Source: Metabacillus lacus
GTDB taxonomy: Bacteria > Bacillota > Bacilli > Bacillales > Bacillaceae
NCBI RefSeq assembly: GCF_009674805.1
Contig: NZ_WKKI01000012.1
Location: forward strand, 1-64,000
Length of the DNA: 64,000 bases
Direction of reading: 5' to 3'
The translations under genes and the position numbers were made by a program. Below the pieces are notes generated by a model. It ran no database searches. It had not been told where the DNA came from and was given only the letters and a program-made list of their open reading frames with translations. Each line of letters opens with the position of its first letter. The first letter of the stretch is position 1. Shown piece after piece: positions 63,549 to 64,000 of this stretch.

Positions 63549-63887
63549 ATGAAATTCAAACTGGCGATTACTGTATTGAGTATGTCTTTCCTTCTGGCTG
63601 CCTGCGGAGGCGGAGGAGATGAAAGTGGACAGGAGCCGGCACAGACGGCTGGTGAAGGCTCTGTTGACACAGCAGAAGCGGAAGAGCTTTATTTGCAAAG
63701 CTGTGCAAGCTGCCACGGACAGAACTTCCAAGGAGGAGCCGGACCGAGTCTTGAGAACATAGGCGGCAAGTATGACCATGATCAGATTGAAAGTATCATT
63801 CTTAACGGCCGGGGCAATATGCCAAAGGGTATCCTTCAAGGAGAAGATGCCACAGTGGTAGCGCAATGGCTGTCTGAAATGAAATAA
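63549..63887 (+). CDS. cccB: Cytochrome c-551 lipoprotein CccB
   Basis: A 112-residue exported cytochrome. The signal peptide ends in the lipobox LLAAC with lipid-modified C19, followed by a Gly/Glu-rich linker. Haem is bound through CASCHG (about 52-57), with the distal Met in RGNMPKG. It carries electrons on the outer face of the membrane. GGGGG lies before ATG. It is followed by a terminator; ftsE would be next in B. subtilis. Confidence 0.95.
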   Translation: MKFKLAITVLSMSFLLAACGGGGDESGQEPAQTAGEGSVDTAEAEELYLQSCASCHGQNFQGGAGPSLENIGGKYDHDQIESIILNGRGNMPKGILQGEDATVVAQWLSEMK

Positions 63888-63891
63888 TGAT

Positions 63892-63916
63892 AAACCAACC
63901 ATGATGGTTGGTTTTT
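63892..63916 (+). terminator. Terminator of cccB
   Basis: AAACCAACC pairs with GGTTGGTTT around ATGAT and ends in a T-run. Confidence 0.9.
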
Positions 63917-64000
63917 TCATTATCTATAAAAAGTCCCGAATATAATGATTGCAAAAATGGTCGAATAGTTCTATAATTCAGAAAAGTGTTTCTCCATGAT

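Overview
The window reads as chromosome of a low-to-mid GC, Gram-positive, motile and competence-capable member of the Bacillaceae. The order degS-degU, comFA-FB-FC, yvyF-flgM-flgN-flgK-flgL-yviE-fliW-csrA-hag, flaG-fliD-fliS-fliT, hpf, secA, prfB, yvjA-type gene, cccB is the arrangement known from Bacillus subtilis. The surface genes (SecA2 with its SLAP partner, SbsC-like helical modules) point to an S-layer-bearing relative. I do not name a species.

Region 1 (1-9900) opens with an array of about 15 hairpin-forming 38-bp units. It is followed by three exported wall proteins: an NlpC/P60 endopeptidase, a transglycosylase-like protein and a CAP protein. The first and third share a helical module. 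Next comes a phosphate-uptake operon: an exported stalk/beta-propeller protein, then pstS, pstC and pstA, with no pstB.

Region 2 (9900-28920) is the cell-surface block. It has slaP-secA2 (accessory Sec). A seven- to eight-gene polysaccharide operon encodes every step from UDP-GlcNAc to UDP-ManNAc(3NAc)A (WbpA, B, E, D, I types), plus chain-length, flippase and polymerase proteins but no glycosyltransferase. An autolysin group follows (SpoIID/LytB-like, SH3 protein, seven-SH3 amidase, LCP ligase) and then yvyE.

Region 3 (28920-50820) starts with a structured intergenic repeat cluster, then degSU, a DegV protein, the comF operon and the late flagellar genes. SigD-type promoters stand before flgM, hag, flaG and probably the amidase. 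CsrA-type sites lie in the hag leader. Between hag and flaG sits an AT-rich three-gene cassette (two TPR glycosyltransferases and a sugar nucleotidyltransferase), probably for flagellin glycosylation. It ends next to a decayed C-terminal piece of a second flagellin gene.

Region 4 (50820-64000) holds a lone arginine deiminase gene, the housekeeping secA, and prfB with its programmed frameshift. Then comes an accessory zone of about 6.3 kb: a complete IS1595-family element (56695-58653, inverted ends, 8-bp target duplication) that carries a metallophosphoesterase as passenger, a Nudix hydrolase, a GNAT acetyltransferase, a solo serine recombinase, an apparently decayed RiPP locus (two tiny YxxP peptides and a PqqD-like fragment), an IS1182-type transposase scrap and three tandem 217-bp repeats. 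A YitT-family gene and cccB close the window.
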